NCBI RefSeq assembly: GCF_016905005.1
Contig: NZ_JADIKC010000003.1
Location: 248,001-312,000 of the forward strand
Source of the DNA: Dyella kyungheensis
GTDB taxonomy: Bacteria; Pseudomonadota; Gammaproteobacteria; Xanthomonadales; Rhodanobacteraceae
DNA length: 64,000 bases
Direction: 5' to 3'
Shown here: piece after piece, positions 33,501-41,951 of the stretch
How positions within the stretch are numbered: position 1 is the stretch's first letter
Layout of the letters: every line of letters starts with the position of its first letter
Notes under the pieces: model-generated
The model's input: the letters and a program-made list of their open reading frames with translations, nothing else
Database searches by the model: none
Told to the model about the DNA's origin: nothing
Translations under genes and position numbers: made by a program

Positions 33501-34654
33501 GACTTTTGCACGCCGGCGCCGAGTTGATAGAGCCCGCCGGTGTAACTGAGCGTGCTGCTGCTGCCGTTCTGCTGACCGCCAGTCGTAACGGTGCTGGGAG
33601 TGCCGGTCGACGCACTGACCGTGGGGCAGTTGCTGAGACCGGTGCTCTTGTTGTTCTTGGTGGCGCTGGCCCAGGTCACGGCGGATGTCTTTACCGTGGT
33701 GGTGGTGGCGATGGCCGTCGGGATGAACGGCTTGCCCGAGTTGTACGTGTACGCCAGGTTGTACAGCGTGGTCTTGGTTGACCATGAATACGTGCCGCCG
33801 TTCTTGCAAGTGGCCTGCACGTCGGACTTGGTCGCGTTCTTGTTATACGCCTGCAGAGCAGCGAGATTGACGTTGCCGTACGCGCGCAGACCGATGCGCC
33901 CTGGCTGATACTGATTGCCGTCGCCGCCGTTGCTGGTGCCCGCCTGGCTGCCGGTACCGGTGTTGTCAGGCGAGTTGAGGAAGTTGCCGAACTCATCCAT
34001 GCCCAGCCCCATGTACGCGCCGGCCATGCCTTCGTACGGGCTATTGGTATTGGAACAGCTGTAACCGAGACTGCCGCCCCAGGAACCGATGCTAGGCACA
34101 GCGGTCAGCTGATTGCCCGAAGAGTCGTTCAAGGTATTGGCCAGACCATTGGTGCTCGCAGCACCCAGCAGGTAGAAGCCGATACCGTCGGCGCCGTCCT
34201 TGGCAGTGCCGCCCGAGTTGCCGCCGTAGGTATAGGTAGTAAAAGTAACTTGAATACCCAGGTTCGATGCGTACGGCTGCGTGTCGATGATCGCGCCGTT
34301 CTCGCTGAAGCTGTTGGTGAGTCGAAGCGCGCCGCTGCCTGCCGCATCGGCATTGGTTGAGCCCAGGCCGACCAGGGCCGTGCTGTTGGCGGTGTCGGCG
34401 CTGTAGTAGGTGCTGGCGAGCGATGCACATGACGGAATCAAGCCGCCGTTCGAAGCGGCCTGTCCGTTACCCGCGGTAAGACATGCTCCGTTGAACGCCT
34501 GCCACGGCAATTGCGCCGTCGTGCCGGTGAAACCGTCCTGGATAACGTTGGATGCGGTCTGCGCCTGCGCGGACGAACCCATGACCAGGCCGCCTGCAAA
34601 CATCAGGCTCGCCGCCAGGGCAATCCTGCAGCCCTTCATACGAATGTTTTTCAT
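30503..34654 (-). CDS. pilY1: PilY1 type IV pilus tip adhesin with lectin-like N-terminus
   Basis: A 1383-residue exported protein with a signal peptide ending SSAQA. The C-terminal ~650 residues are the PilY1 beta-propeller, with the calcium loop D1001-L-D-G-D-H-I-T-D1009 followed by VVYAGDNYGNVWRFDLSS. The N-terminal ~600 residues lack an obvious vWA MIDAS; instead they read as an L-type/legume lectin-like fold: LRLTNSFSENGAIIDTQ, IQVTFTTYTYGG, DGADGIGFYLLGAAS, and later DSSTPIALESAKK with a lectin-like LLSLWYSYNGGTY strand. A run of nine threonines lies near 31490-31515, in a 6-bp tandem repeat. It acts in pilus biogenesis, calcium-dependent retraction and adhesion. Its ATG overlaps the pilX stop (TGATG). 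Confidence 0.9.
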   Translation of the reverse strand: MKNIRMKGCRIALAASLMFAGGLVMGSSAQAQTASNVIQDGFTGTTAQLPWQAFNGACLTAGNGQAASNGGLIPSCASLASTYYSADTANSTALVGLGSTNADAAGSGALRLTNSFSENGAIIDTQPYASNLGIQVTFTTYTYGGNSGGTAKDGADGIGFYLLGAASTNGLANTLNDSSGNQLTAVPSIGSWGGSLGYSCSNTNSPYEGMAGAYMGLGMDEFGNFLNSPDNTGTGSQAGTSNGGDGNQYQPGRIGLRAYGNVNLAALQAYNKNATKSDVQATCKNGGTYSWSTKTTLYNLAYTYNSGKPFIPTAIATTTTVKTSAVTWASATKNNKSTGLSNCPTVSASTGTPSTVTTGGQQNGSSSTLSYTGGLYQLGAGVQKSRSDLGSDKTTTNSNFTKTNNGVTCVGSQNTETVVTATETDYPFTQTGATVTTPSSANASGYTGTGTMYGLGSDGNYYAITFKATSQQITNNFSQQFPDYAAIPGAFVNLDSSTPIALESAKKRTDAVPISYKLQITQAGLLSLWYSYNGGTYNPVLTGQDITQSNAPIPSSFLFGFGGSTGGSSNVHEITCFQVTPAETSASSAGLNIQSGEVRTGTQVYLAAYHTNNWWGQLTAQNLVVTGSAVSISPVANWDASCVLTGGACQSTNGSNTAQSASNRVIYSYQDTTVGGATSNTGIQLTWNNLTATQQGWLNDDTHGQDRLAYLMGDRSNEQPAKNATTSQIFRDRNSVLADIIDSGPTWVGPASAPYADSWSDKLHPDQTPAENSGALYSAFLASSATRLNVVYDGANDGFLHGFRTGSYDKNGNYIDNSTTPNDGLEVMAYMPQAVLKKIHNAQNTLDYANPKYSHAYYVDATPGTGDLFYNNSWHTWLVSGLGPGGRAIFALDITDPTQFTNANAASIVKGEWNGSTLSCTGTTNCGSNLGQTYGTPQIRRLHNGEWGIIFGNGFKSSTGDAGIFVMTIGSTGALDKVYYLSTGVGSAANPNGIAYVTPVDLDGDHITDVVYAGDNYGNVWRFDLSSETATDWAVFNYGNSSATPLFTTTTTTTTTVTPTSGAATVTPVTTTLSVSAQPGTLMGSSSVTDSGTGTVTATTITNQPIATQLMVLSVAPSATGQPRVMIEFGTGSVIPQTTTADIQYSSGQQGLYGIWDWDYGQSGTAGAGYASLPASSQPTSGISIGQLQAQTVTGTFSAAQSGIGQGARTLSNNSICFVGNTCASIDAQGKLSTSPGTQFGWYLSLPGANGVSGVGGKNQTEQVIYSPIETDGSFIVNTTVPANNSPLTCTVQSAQGWTMAINPANGGAFQNSFFSDASGNFVNISGAPVSGIALNATGSPSVVTANKLPYLVSQTVNGAGAVNQINPPGSMYNKRLTWLQVH

Positions 34655-35226
34655 CAGAGTCCCCCGAGATTCTTGATGCCGCTGGACGTTTCGTACGTGC
34701 TCTGCACCACGGCCACGGCGTTGGAATTGCCGCCGTAGGCCAGCGCGGTGACCTGATACAGCTGGCCCGCGCCGTCCGGCGAAATGCCCAGATACTGAAT
34801 GTAGAACTGCGGATTGCCGTAGTACTTGCCCGCTCCGCCGGTGGGGTCAACAGGCAACACGATGTTCATGGTGGAGTAGGGGAGGCCATTGCCCAGCGAC
34901 ATCGGCACTGCCGATGTCGCCGGAACGATATTCACGCCGTTCTGGCAGATGGTCGCTGTGGACAGCGGAGTCGCCGTGGCGCAGGTGCCGCCCTGGACGA
35001 GTGAGGACTGCGTGGTGGCGAGCAGATACTCGCCGTATTGCAGCGTGCTCTGTGCCACCTGGAACGCACGCGCCTTCTCCTTGGAGTTGGCCGCCATGTT
35101 TTCCTGTGAGGTGAAGCTCCGATACATGCTGACGCCCAGAAAAGTCAGCACCAGCAGCATCACCATGGCTGCGATCAGGATATAGCCGTCTTGACGGCCC
35201 TTGCTTGGTTGGATTGCCGGTTTCAT
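34654..35226 (-). CDS. pilX: Minor pilin-assembly protein PilX
   Basis: A 190-residue minor pilin. The N-terminal segment GRQDGYILIAAMVMLLVLTFLG is the PilX hydrophobic helix with a GY-I-L-I cleavage region lacking the canonical Glu+5, followed by YRSFTSQENMAANSKEKARAFQVAQS, a family hallmark. It forms part of the priming complex at the pilus tip with FimT, PilV, PilW and PilY1. The ATG at 35226 is chosen because AAGG lies 7 nt upstream; ATG 35232 is possible. The gap to pilW's stop is 46 bp and its own stop overlaps pilY1's ATG. Confidence 0.86.
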   Translation of the reverse strand: MKPAIQPSKGRQDGYILIAAMVMLLVLTFLGVSMYRSFTSQENMAANSKEKARAFQVAQSTLQYGEYLLATTQSSLVQGGTCATATPLSTATICQNGVNIVPATSAVPMSLGNGLPYSTMNIVLPVDPTGGAGKYYGNPQFYIQYLGISPDGAGQLYQVTALAYGGNSNAVAVVQSTYETSSGIKNLGGL

Positions 35227-35272
35227 GGGCATGCCTTGCGACGGTCCGTGAGGTCCGCGATGAGGTTTGAGA

Positions 35273-36013
35273 TCAGGAATGAGTAATGGCGATGACGCGA
35301 GTGATCGGCGGCAGCGTGGCCGGCTGATTGATCGCATTGGGCTGCACGGCCAACGGGTTGTTGAAGGTCAACTGGATCTTCACCGAGCGCACGCGATCCC
35401 AGAAGCCGTCGTTCTGTACGATGTCGGCGGTCAGGTACTGCAGAGCCGTGCCATCGTTGAGCGTGTCGACCCCGTACCAGACTTTCATCGCGTTGACCGT
35501 GCCCTGCGCGATCGGCAGAAAGGTCGTGCCATCGGTGGAGCAGCTCAGAAAATTGGTGGTGGTGTCAATCCGGTACGTATTGGTCACTACCGTGCCGGTA
35601 CCCTGGCTCTGGCCCTGGCAATCGAGCGTGGTGCTATCGGCCGAGGTCTTGTCGGCGATATAGCGCACCGTCAGCGTGTCGGCGCCGGTGCCCGTGTCGT
35701 GCGTGCCGTAGATGTACTGGGCCTGCTTGATGCTGCCCGACTGCGGTAGCAGATCCGCCGAATAAGTGGTGCCTGCATGCGCGGGATAGTTGAGGTACAC
35801 CGGAAAATAGCCGCCGGTCTGTACCGTATTCGCCATCGTGGTCAGAACCATGCGCTGGTTGTCTTCCAGCTGCGCCAGCTGGCCTTGCGCGCTGAAAGTC
35901 ATGCGCGTCTGGTACCAGATCTGGAACAGACCGGCCAACAGGAACACACCGATGGCGAGCGCCACCATCAGCGAAATTAGACTCATGCCGCGTTGGTAGG
36001 TGGGCTTATGCAT
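35273..36013 (-). CDS. pilW: Minor pilin PilW
   Basis: A 246-residue minor pilin. The prepilin-like helix is RGMSLISLMVALAIGVFLLAGLFQIW, where cleavage after RG and the S-L-I-S-L-M core are typical of PilW (Glu+5 replaced). The following QLAQLEDNQRMVLTTMANTVQTGGYFP and the C-terminal WDRVRSVKIQLTFNNP are characteristic of the PilW family. The ATG at 36013 follows the pilV stop by 5 bp, which sets the start although the frame is open further upstream. Confidence 0.86.
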   Translation of the reverse strand: MHKPTYQRGMSLISLMVALAIGVFLLAGLFQIWYQTRMTFSAQGQLAQLEDNQRMVLTTMANTVQTGGYFPVYLNYPAHAGTTYSADLLPQSGSIKQAQYIYGTHDTGTGADTLTVRYIADKTSADSTTLDCQGQSQGTGTVVTNTYRIDTTTNFLSCSTDGTTFLPIAQGTVNAMKVWYGVDTLNDGTALQYLTADIVQNDGFWDRVRSVKIQLTFNNPLAVQPNAINQPATLPPITRVIAITHS

Positions 36014-36018
36014 GGCGA

Positions 36019-36552
36019 TCACAACTGGTTGGTGAGGGAGTACGACACCGTCGAGGCACTGGCGGGCGCGCCTTGCGTGCCCCCGTTGATTGCGATGGTG
36101 GCGTTGGGTTTCCAACTGATTTGCACCGTGCAAATGACCGGGGCGCCGGCCTGGCAGGTGATCGCTCCTTGCGCGCCTGGAACCTGCCCCTGCAGATCGG
36201 CAGCCCATCGCTTGAGGTCGTAGCTGGCCAGTTGAGGGGCGCTGCAAGTAGTGGCTGAGCAGTCGTTGCTGAAGCCTTGCAGAGTGCCATCGCTCAGCGC
36301 GGTGGAACTAGACACGGCAAGCGTGGCGGGTGCGTTGCCGGCACCCCAATAGCCCGAATTGGCAATCATCGCATCGGACATGCTGCGCGCTTCCAGCGCA
36401 ATAACCGATTCTTGCTGCGAAGAATGCGTGCCCGAAATTGCTGTCGCCTGCATGGCAGCAATGCCCAGCGCGCCAAGCGAAATAACCACCACAGCAATCA
36501 GCACTTCAAGCAGGCTGAAGCCGCGAGTGTGGGAAGAGAACGAGTGCTTCAT
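36019..36552 (-). CDS. pilV: Minor pilin PilV
   Basis: A 177-residue minor pilin with the class III signal HTRG-FSLLEVLIAVVVISLGALGIAAMQ; Glu at mature +5 is present. Downstream the region NSGYWGAGNAP and DLKRWAADLQGQVPGAQGAITCQ are typical of PilV, including its C-terminal disulphide partners. The ATG at 36552 overlaps the FimT stop (ATGA), fixing the start. Confidence 0.88.
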   Translation of the reverse strand: MKHSFSSHTRGFSLLEVLIAVVVISLGALGIAAMQATAISGTHSSQQESVIALEARSMSDAMIANSGYWGAGNAPATLAVSSSTALSDGTLQGFSNDCSATTCSAPQLASYDLKRWAADLQGQVPGAQGAITCQAGAPVICTVQISWKPNATIAINGGTQGAPASASTVSYSLTNQL

Positions 36553-37151
36553 GGGCACACTCCCGCGTTGAGCAATTGGGACTTGAGATAGGTCATGCCT
36601 ACGTTGGAAAGCACCACGCAACGGCGGTAAGCCAGCGTGTTGCCCGAGTCGTGCACGCTCAGCGCGCCGAATTTGGAATTGGTGCCAATGGACGCACCAC
36701 CCATGCGGTTGAATCCGAGGAAGTTCAGACTGCCGCCAAAGGGCCCCGTTTCCGCCGTGCCAACCGTTCCCGATACCGTGTCGCCTGCCTGCAGCCCTGC
36801 ATGCACGCGAATCAGCGTATCGCCCGACGCAGTGGCAAACGTCTGGTTGTTGGCGATGTCGGTAAAGATGATCCAGCCGGTTTCCCAATTGGCTGCGCCA
36901 CTGCAGGTCGGTGTCGTGGCCGTGACATTCGTCGATGGGCAGATCACCACCGGTACGCCCTGTTTGATGGCCGCTGAGCGAGCCATCTGCAGGTCGGTGT
37001 TGATATCGTTGATCTCGCTGCCGATCCTGTTCTGGACCAAGGTGGCCTTGTAGGACGGAATGGCATAGGCAAGAAAGATCGCGATGATGGCGATCACTAC
37101 CGCCAACTCGACGAGTGTGTATCCGGCAGCCGGCTCGCGATGCGTTCGCAT
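36549..37151 (-). CDS. fimT: Minor pilin FimT/GspH family
   Basis: A 200-residue minor pilin. The prepilin helix is PAAGYTLVELAVVIAIIAIFLAYAIPSYK with Glu at +5 and the cleavage glycine preceded by PAA. The GspH/FimT-type domain follows (LQMARSAAIKQGVPVVICPS, WETGWIIFTD, and a C-terminal RCVVLSNVG). In Xanthomonadales FimT has been linked to DNA binding during transformation, which would fit the ComEA-like protein elsewhere in the window. It is the first gene of the operon; its promoter must lie in 37152-37419, where I see no clear sigma-54 or -35/-10 site. Confidence 0.85.
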   Translation of the reverse strand: MRTHREPAAGYTLVELAVVIAIIAIFLAYAIPSYKATLVQNRIGSEINDINTDLQMARSAAIKQGVPVVICPSTNVTATTPTCSGAANWETGWIIFTDIANNQTFATASGDTLIRVHAGLQAGDTVSGTVGTAETGPFGGSLNFLGFNRMGGASIGTNSKFGALSVHDSGNTLAYRRCVVLSNVGMTYLKSQLLNAGVCP

Positions 37152-37419
37152 CGTGTCCCCCGTTGGGCGTGTCGTACTGATGATGTTTCGCCGGGTGATA
37201 CCCAGCGCCCCTTACTTCCCCTTGGCCTCGCAAGCAGGTCTGTGCAGGTTCATTACCTGCGGACATCCCGGCGAACGGTAGGCGCATGAATATTCTGAGG
37301 TAGGAGCTATCTCAATCAAACGGCCGCTCGTCGGCTATTTGACGCCTTCCATCGCCGCTAAGTGATTGAGTTCAAAGAATGAATCGAAAGTTCTTGCGGC
37401 GACAGGCATCAGCGCCTGC

Positions 37420-38097
37420 TCAGCTCTCCGCCCACTGCCTGAGCAGGTTGTGATACACGCCCGTCAACTGCAGCAGTGCCTGCGGATCGGCCTGCGTTTG
37501 CGTGAGCGTCTGGATGGAAGCATCGAGTTCGAACAACAAACGGCGTTGGCTGTCGTCGCGGACCAGGCTTTGCACCCAGAAGAACGAGGCGATGCGGGCG
37601 CCGCGCGTGACTGGCACTACGCGGTGCAGGCTGCTGGAGGGATAGATGATGGCGTCGCCGGCGGGGAGCTTCACGTCGTGCTCGCCGTAGGTGTCGCTGA
37701 TGATCAGTTCGCCGCCGTCGTATTCCTCCGGTTCGGCGAGGAACAGCGTGCAGGAGATGTCGCTGCGCAGCTGTTCGCCATGCGGCATGGACATCACGGC
37801 GCCGTCGACATGGAAGCCGTAGTGTCCGCCGCCTTCATAGCGGTTGAAGCGCGGGGCCAGCGTGCGCAGCGGCAACGTGGCAGCGTGATAGAGCGGATGC
37901 TTGGCCAGTGCATCGAGCACGATGCGGCCCAGTTCGGCGCGCAGCGGCGAGGCGTCGGGCAACTGCAGGTTGCGTTTGACCTTGGCGCCTTGGGGACCGA
38001 CGGTCTCGCGCCCGTCGGTCCACGTGGCCTGATCGAGTGCCTGCCGGATGGCACGCACCTGGGTCGGGTCGAGGATGTCCGGAATATGCAGCAGCAT
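37420..38097 (-). CDS. piuC: PKHD-type Fe(II)/2-oxoglutarate hydroxylase PiuC
   Basis: A 225-residue PKHD-type dioxygenase. The iron triad is H96-x-D98 in HYGFHVDG and H158 in [11 protein letters not shown]168 in [14 protein letters not shown] would bind 2-oxoglutarate. The N-terminal [18 protein letters not shown] is conserved in PiuC/YbiX. These enzymes are encoded next to catecholate siderophore receptors and are needed for normal receptor-linked iron uptake; substrate unknown. It lies 83 bp behind the receptor gene on the same strand, so the two probably share the Fur-like promoter upstream of the receptor. Confidence 0.93.
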   Translation of the reverse strand: MLLHIPDILDPTQVRAIRQALDQATWTDGRETVGPQGAKVKRNLQLPDASPLRAELGRIVLDALAKHPLYHAATLPLRTLAPRFNRYEGGGHYGFHVDGAVMSMPHGEQLRSDISCTLFLAEPEEYDGGELIISDTYGEHDVKLPAGDAIIYPSSSLHRVVPVTRGARIASFFWVQSLVRDDSQRRLLFELDASIQTLTQTQADPQALLQLTGVYHNLLRQWAES

Positions 38098-38180
38098 GTC
38101 GTGCCTCGACGTGGGAGTGTGGCGTCGCCGTGCCGACTGCCATCGGAACGGCGACGTTGCGCTCGATCAGCAATGCTTCA

Positions 38181-40505
38181 TCAGAATCGGACGTTCGCCG
38201 TGATCATCGCCGAGCGCGGGGTACCTGGGGTGTAACGGTAGCCGCTCTTGTTGATCGCCGCGACATAGTCCTTGTCGAACAGGTTGTACACGTTGAGGCG
38301 CAGGTCGAAGTTCTTGCTGACCGGGTACGAGGCCATTGCATCGAACACCCAGTACGCCTCGGTGTACGCCGGCGTGCCGATGGCGCCATCGGTGCCGCGC
38401 AGCATCTCGCCGTTGTAGCGGGCGCCGCCGCCGATGGTCAGGCCAAACGGCAGCTGGTAGCTGGTCCAGCTGGTGAAGGCCTTCTTCGGCGTATAGGCGA
38501 GGTCGGAGGAACCGTCCTGCGCCACCGCGCTGCCGCTCAACACGCTGGCATTCATGGTGGTGAAGCCGGCGCTGACGGCCCAGTTTTCGGTGATCTTGCC
38601 GACCGCGCTCAACTCCACGCCCTGCACGCGTTTCTTGCCGATCTGGTAGTAGAGCAGGGTGACCGGATCCTGCACGAGATCGTTGCTCACCGTGGTCTGG
38701 TAGAGCGCGCCAGTCAGCAGGATGCGCTGGTCGAGCAGCTCCCACTTGGTGCCGATTTCATAAGTGCGTGCACGTTCCGGCTCGAGGTTCGGATTGTCCA
38801 GGCTGTTGGTCGAGCTGGACAGCGTAAGCGTGTTGCCGCCCGGCGGTTCGGCCGACACCGCGTAGTTGACGTAGAACGAGCCGTACGGGACCGGCTTGTA
38901 CAGCACACCGAGCTTCCAGTTCCACAGGTTGTCGCCGGTGGTGGTGGTGAGACCCTGCACGACGGTGCCGGTGGGCAGCGTGCCGCAGACCGGGCCGTTC
39001 CTGGCGCCGCACGCCACGGTGCTGGAGTAATCGGTGGTGTAGTGATCCATGCGCGTGCCGGCGTTCACCTGCCAGTGCTCGCCGAACTTCAGCGTGTCGA
39101 ACACATAGGCGGAGGCGGTATCCGTCTGGCCGTCCGTATAAGCGCCGTTCTGGCCGTAGACCAGGCCCTTCACATCCCAGTTCGGGTCGTACAGGTTGGC
39201 CGCCGGCCAGGTCGTGCCATTCATCGCGACGTAGCCGATGGTGGTGGCTTTTTCCTGCGTCAGCTCGATGCCGGTGCTGAGGTTGTGCGTGATCGCGCCG
39301 GTCTCGAAGTTCCAGGTGAGGTTGGCCTGGTCGGTGAGGATGCGGTTGGACTGGTGCTTGAAGGTCGGGTTGCTGCGCGCGATGGTCCAGGTCGACGGAT
39401 CGTTCGGGTTCGGCGTCAGCAGGTTGGCGGCGCTACCCATGAACGAGGTGAGCAGGTAGTCCTCGAACGTGCGGCCCCAGCGCAGCGTGTTGTGGAACGC
39501 CATCTGCTCGTTGAAGTCGTGTTCGAGGCGCACGGTGAACATGTCGGCGGTGACATGGTCATGATCGGCCGTGGTGCCGTAGAAGTTGGACGAATCCACC
39601 TCCGGCGCATCGGCCAGGAACGGGCGCTTCGGATCGGGGCTGCTATAGCCGGGCAGGCCGATGGTCGGCACGCCGCCGTCCGGTACGTTGTTCTGCTTGA
39701 TGTGCAGGTAGTCGATGTAGACGCGGGTGGCGGTGCCCAGGCCGAAGGCGAATTCCGGCGCGACGCCCCAGCGGTTGTTCTCCACCTTGTCGCGACCGGG
39801 CACCCCGAAATCCTGGCCCATCACGTTGAGGCGGAAGGCGCTGGTGTTGCTCACCACCTGGTTCCAGTCGGCGGTGACGCGGCGCTGGTCGGCGCTGCCG
39901 TAGGAGAGCGAGGCGCTTACGCCGTTGCCCAGTTCCGGCTGCTTGCTCACCATGTTCACGGCGCCGGTGGGCGCGGTGCGGCCGTTGTCGGTGCTGGCCG
40001 GACCCTTGATCACTTCCACCGACTCGGTGTTGAACACGTCGCGCGAAATGGTGCCCAGGTCGCGCACGCCGTCGACGAAGATGCTGCCCGAGGTATCGAA
40101 GCCACGCATGTAGATCGCATCACCGGTGGAGGTGGTGCCGTTCTCGCCGACGTAGAAGGTGCCCACGCCCGGGCTGTTGCGCAGCGCTTCGGTCAGCGTG
40201 GTGGCGCCCTGCTGCAGGAACAGGTCCTTGCTGATCACGTTGATGGTCTGGGTGGTATCCAGGATCGGCTGGGTGTACTTGGACGACTGCAGGTTGTCGA
40301 TCTTGTAGTCGCTCACGGCCGAGGCTTCCACGGACACGCCGGGCAGGTTCTTCGTCGTGGCGGCGGGATTGGTGGTGGCGCTGTCGGCCGGCGCATTGGC
40401 GGCCAGTGCCGGCTGCGCCATGGCCAGGCCGGTCATGAGGGTCGCCGTGGCGACGCTCAAGGCGTTGCGGGTGATGGGGTGCTTGCGGCTCGTGATATGG
40501 GCCAT
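38181..40505 (-). CDS. TonB-dependent catecholate siderophore receptor (Fiu/PiuA-like)
   Basis: A 774-residue outer-membrane receptor. A signal peptide ending ALAA is followed by the plug domain: QTINVISKDLFLQQGATTLTEALRN, VGTFYVGENG, IYMRGFDTSGSIFVDGVRD, and VEVIKGPASTDNGRTAPTGAVNMVSK. A 22-strand barrel follows, ending TPRSAMITANVRF with the C-terminal Phe. The ~35-residue N-terminal stretch lacks a signalling (STN) domain, so it is an uptake receptor rather than a transducer. Overall pattern and the neighbour piuC point to a Fiu/PiuA-like catecholate receptor. Transcribed from a promoter overlapping a Fur-like box at ~40.7 kb. Confidence 0.9.
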   Translation of the reverse strand: MAHITSRKHPITRNALSVATATLMTGLAMAQPALAANAPADSATTNPAATTKNLPGVSVEASAVSDYKIDNLQSSKYTQPILDTTQTINVISKDLFLQQGATTLTEALRNSPGVGTFYVGENGTTSTGDAIYMRGFDTSGSIFVDGVRDLGTISRDVFNTESVEVIKGPASTDNGRTAPTGAVNMVSKQPELGNGVSASLSYGSADQRRVTADWNQVVSNTSAFRLNVMGQDFGVPGRDKVENNRWGVAPEFAFGLGTATRVYIDYLHIKQNNVPDGGVPTIGLPGYSSPDPKRPFLADAPEVDSSNFYGTTADHDHVTADMFTVRLEHDFNEQMAFHNTLRWGRTFEDYLLTSFMGSAANLLTPNPNDPSTWTIARSNPTFKHQSNRILTDQANLTWNFETGAITHNLSTGIELTQEKATTIGYVAMNGTTWPAANLYDPNWDVKGLVYGQNGAYTDGQTDTASAYVFDTLKFGEHWQVNAGTRMDHYTTDYSSTVACGARNGPVCGTLPTGTVVQGLTTTTGDNLWNWKLGVLYKPVPYGSFYVNYAVSAEPPGGNTLTLSSSTNSLDNPNLEPERARTYEIGTKWELLDQRILLTGALYQTTVSNDLVQDPVTLLYYQIGKKRVQGVELSAVGKITENWAVSAGFTTMNASVLSGSAVAQDGSSDLAYTPKKAFTSWTSYQLPFGLTIGGGARYNGEMLRGTDGAIGTPAYTEAYWVFDAMASYPVSKNFDLRLNVYNLFDKDYVAAINKSGYRYTPGTPRSAMITANVRF

Positions 40506-40690
40506 GGGGGACTCGTCTAAGAGAAATCAGCAAGTTGACCGGTCAGCCGGGGCTGACCAGGGCAGTCGACGAGTGGCGGCGGCGGGCGTCGATTGCGGCA
40601 TGAATCCTGAAAAAACCAGGGTGGGGATGCGTTTGTTGCTCGATCGGGTGGTCCTTCACCTGCAAGAACCCGCCGGCAGACATTTCGTAA

Positions 40691-40720
40691 ATGTTATTGG
40701 TAATGAGAATGAGTTGCAAT
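40691..40720 (-). promoter_or_regulatory. Promoter with Fur-like box for the receptor-piuC operon
   Basis: Read on the minus strand: -35 TTGCAA (40719-40714), 17-bp spacer, -10 TAACAT (40696-40691). The plus-strand sequence AATGAGAATGAGTTGCAAT (40702-40720) is Fur-box-like and covers the spacer and -35 element, the expected position for repression. It resembles the box at 9653-9671. The remaining 40506-40826 intergenic DNA holds nothing else recognised. Confidence 0.75.
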
Positions 40721-40826
40721 TGGTTGCAAGATCCTGAGACTCGAGGAACGGGTCGCCGAACACCGAAAGGGCCGGGTGCAGCCGCTTGGCGTACCCTCTC
40801 CAGCCTGTTCTGAGGAGAGTCGAACG

Positions 40827-41756
40827 ATGCGGATTCTGGTGATTGGTGCGGGCGCCACGGGCGGATATTTCGGCGGACGCCTATTGGAGAGCGGGCAGGA
40901 CGTGAGCTTTCTGGTGCGCGAGCGGCGCGCCGCCCAACTGGCCGAGCACGGCCTGGTCATTCGCAGCAGTTTTGGCGATGCCACGCTGCCGCATCCCCCG
41001 ACGGTGCAGGCCGGCGAGCTGCGAGAGGCGTTCGACTTGATCCTGCTGAGCTGCAAGGCCTATCACCTGCCACAGGTGATCGAGGACATGGCGCCCGCGG
41101 TGGGACCGCACACGGCGATCCTCCCGGTGCTCAACGGCATGCGCCATCTTGATCTGCTGGATGCGCGCTTTGGCGCGGCGCGCGTGCTCGGTGGCCAATG
41201 CGTGATCGCGGCGACGCTCGATGCCCAAGGCAACGTGCGCCATCTCAACCAGTCGCACAGCGTGACCTTCGGCGAGCGCGATGGGTCACGTTCGGAGCGC
41301 GCCGAACGCGTGCTCGAATCGATGTCCAAGGCGAAATTCGAGCCGCGCCTGAGCACCACCATCCTGCAGGACATGTGGGACAAATGGGTGTTCCTCGCCT
41401 CGCTCGCCGGCATCACCTGCCTGATGCGCGCGCCGGTGGGCGACATCGTGGCGGCACCCGGTGGTGAGCAGGCCACGCTGCAATTGCTCGACGATTGCCG
41501 CCGCGTTGCGGCGCATAACGGGCATGAGCCCGGCGAGGCTGTCCTGGCCCGTGCGCGTGGCGTGCTTACGGAAAAGGGTTCGGCGCTGAGCGCGTCGATG
41601 ATGCGCGACCTGGAGCAGGGCGGTCCGATCGAAGCCAATCACGTGGTGGGCGATTTGCTGGAACGCTCGGGTGCGTCGGCGGGCGAACTGGGGATGCTGC
41701 GTACCGCGTATGCGCACCTGAAGGCGTATGAGGTGCGGCGCTCGCGCGGCAGCTAG
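40827..41756 (+). CDS. panE: 2-dehydropantoate 2-reductase (ketopantoate reductase family)
   Basis: A 309-residue NADPH-dependent reductase of the PanE/ApbA family, which makes pantoate for coenzyme A synthesis. The Rossmann loop is MRILVIGAGATGGYFGGRL. The catalytic lysine is in DKWVFLASLAGITCL (K-W motif), with the preceding LLSCKAYHL lysine and the terminal substrate-binding SALSASMMRDLEQGGPIEANHVVGDL, including the conserved Glu. The ATG at 40827 has TGAGGAGA 9-16 nt upstream. Family paralogues of unknown substrate exist, so panE is the likely, not certain, name. Confidence 0.82.
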   Translation: MRILVIGAGATGGYFGGRLLESGQDVSFLVRERRAAQLAEHGLVIRSSFGDATLPHPPTVQAGELREAFDLILLSCKAYHLPQVIEDMAPAVGPHTAILPVLNGMRHLDLLDARFGAARVLGGQCVIAATLDAQGNVRHLNQSHSVTFGERDGSRSERAERVLESMSKAKFEPRLSTTILQDMWDKWVFLASLAGITCLMRAPVGDIVAAPGGEQATLQLLDDCRRVAAHNGHEPGEAVLARARGVLTEKGSALSASMMRDLEQGGPIEANHVVGDLLERSGASAGELGMLRTAYAHLKAYEVRRSRGS

Positions 41757-41773
41757 GTCCTCGGCGAGGCTCC

Positions 41774-41851
41774 TGTGGGAGCGCACCCTGTGCGCGACAC
41801 CCGCATGCTGCGATATCGCCGTGGCCGTCGCGCACAGGGTGCGCTCCCACA
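41774..41851. repeat. REP-like palindrome (TGTGGGAGCGC family), copy 1
   Basis: Perfect 25-bp inverted repeat: arms 41774-41798 and 41827-41851, 28-nt spacer. Arms begin TGTGGGAGCGCACC and end GCGCGAC. The same family recurs at 48245-48306 (perfect) and 61070-61149 (imperfect). It resembles Pseudomonas-type REP/BIME units. Located between panE and the pepO terminator. Confidence 0.85.
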
Positions 41852-41883
41852 AGTGCTTTCGGATGTTGAAATGGACGTCCAAA

Positions 41884-41920
41884 AGAAAAAGGGCGCTGCA
41901 CGAAGCAGCGCCCTTTCTTG
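41884..41920. terminator. Bidirectional terminator between panE and pepO
   Basis: Perfect 12-bp stem (41888-41899 and 41905-41916), loop ACGAA. On the minus strand it is followed by TTCTTTT, making it the terminator of the M13 peptidase gene; on the plus strand by CTTGTTG. Confidence 0.85.
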
Positions 41921-41951
41921 TTGCCGATGCCGAAGCGTCAGCGGTGAAGGC

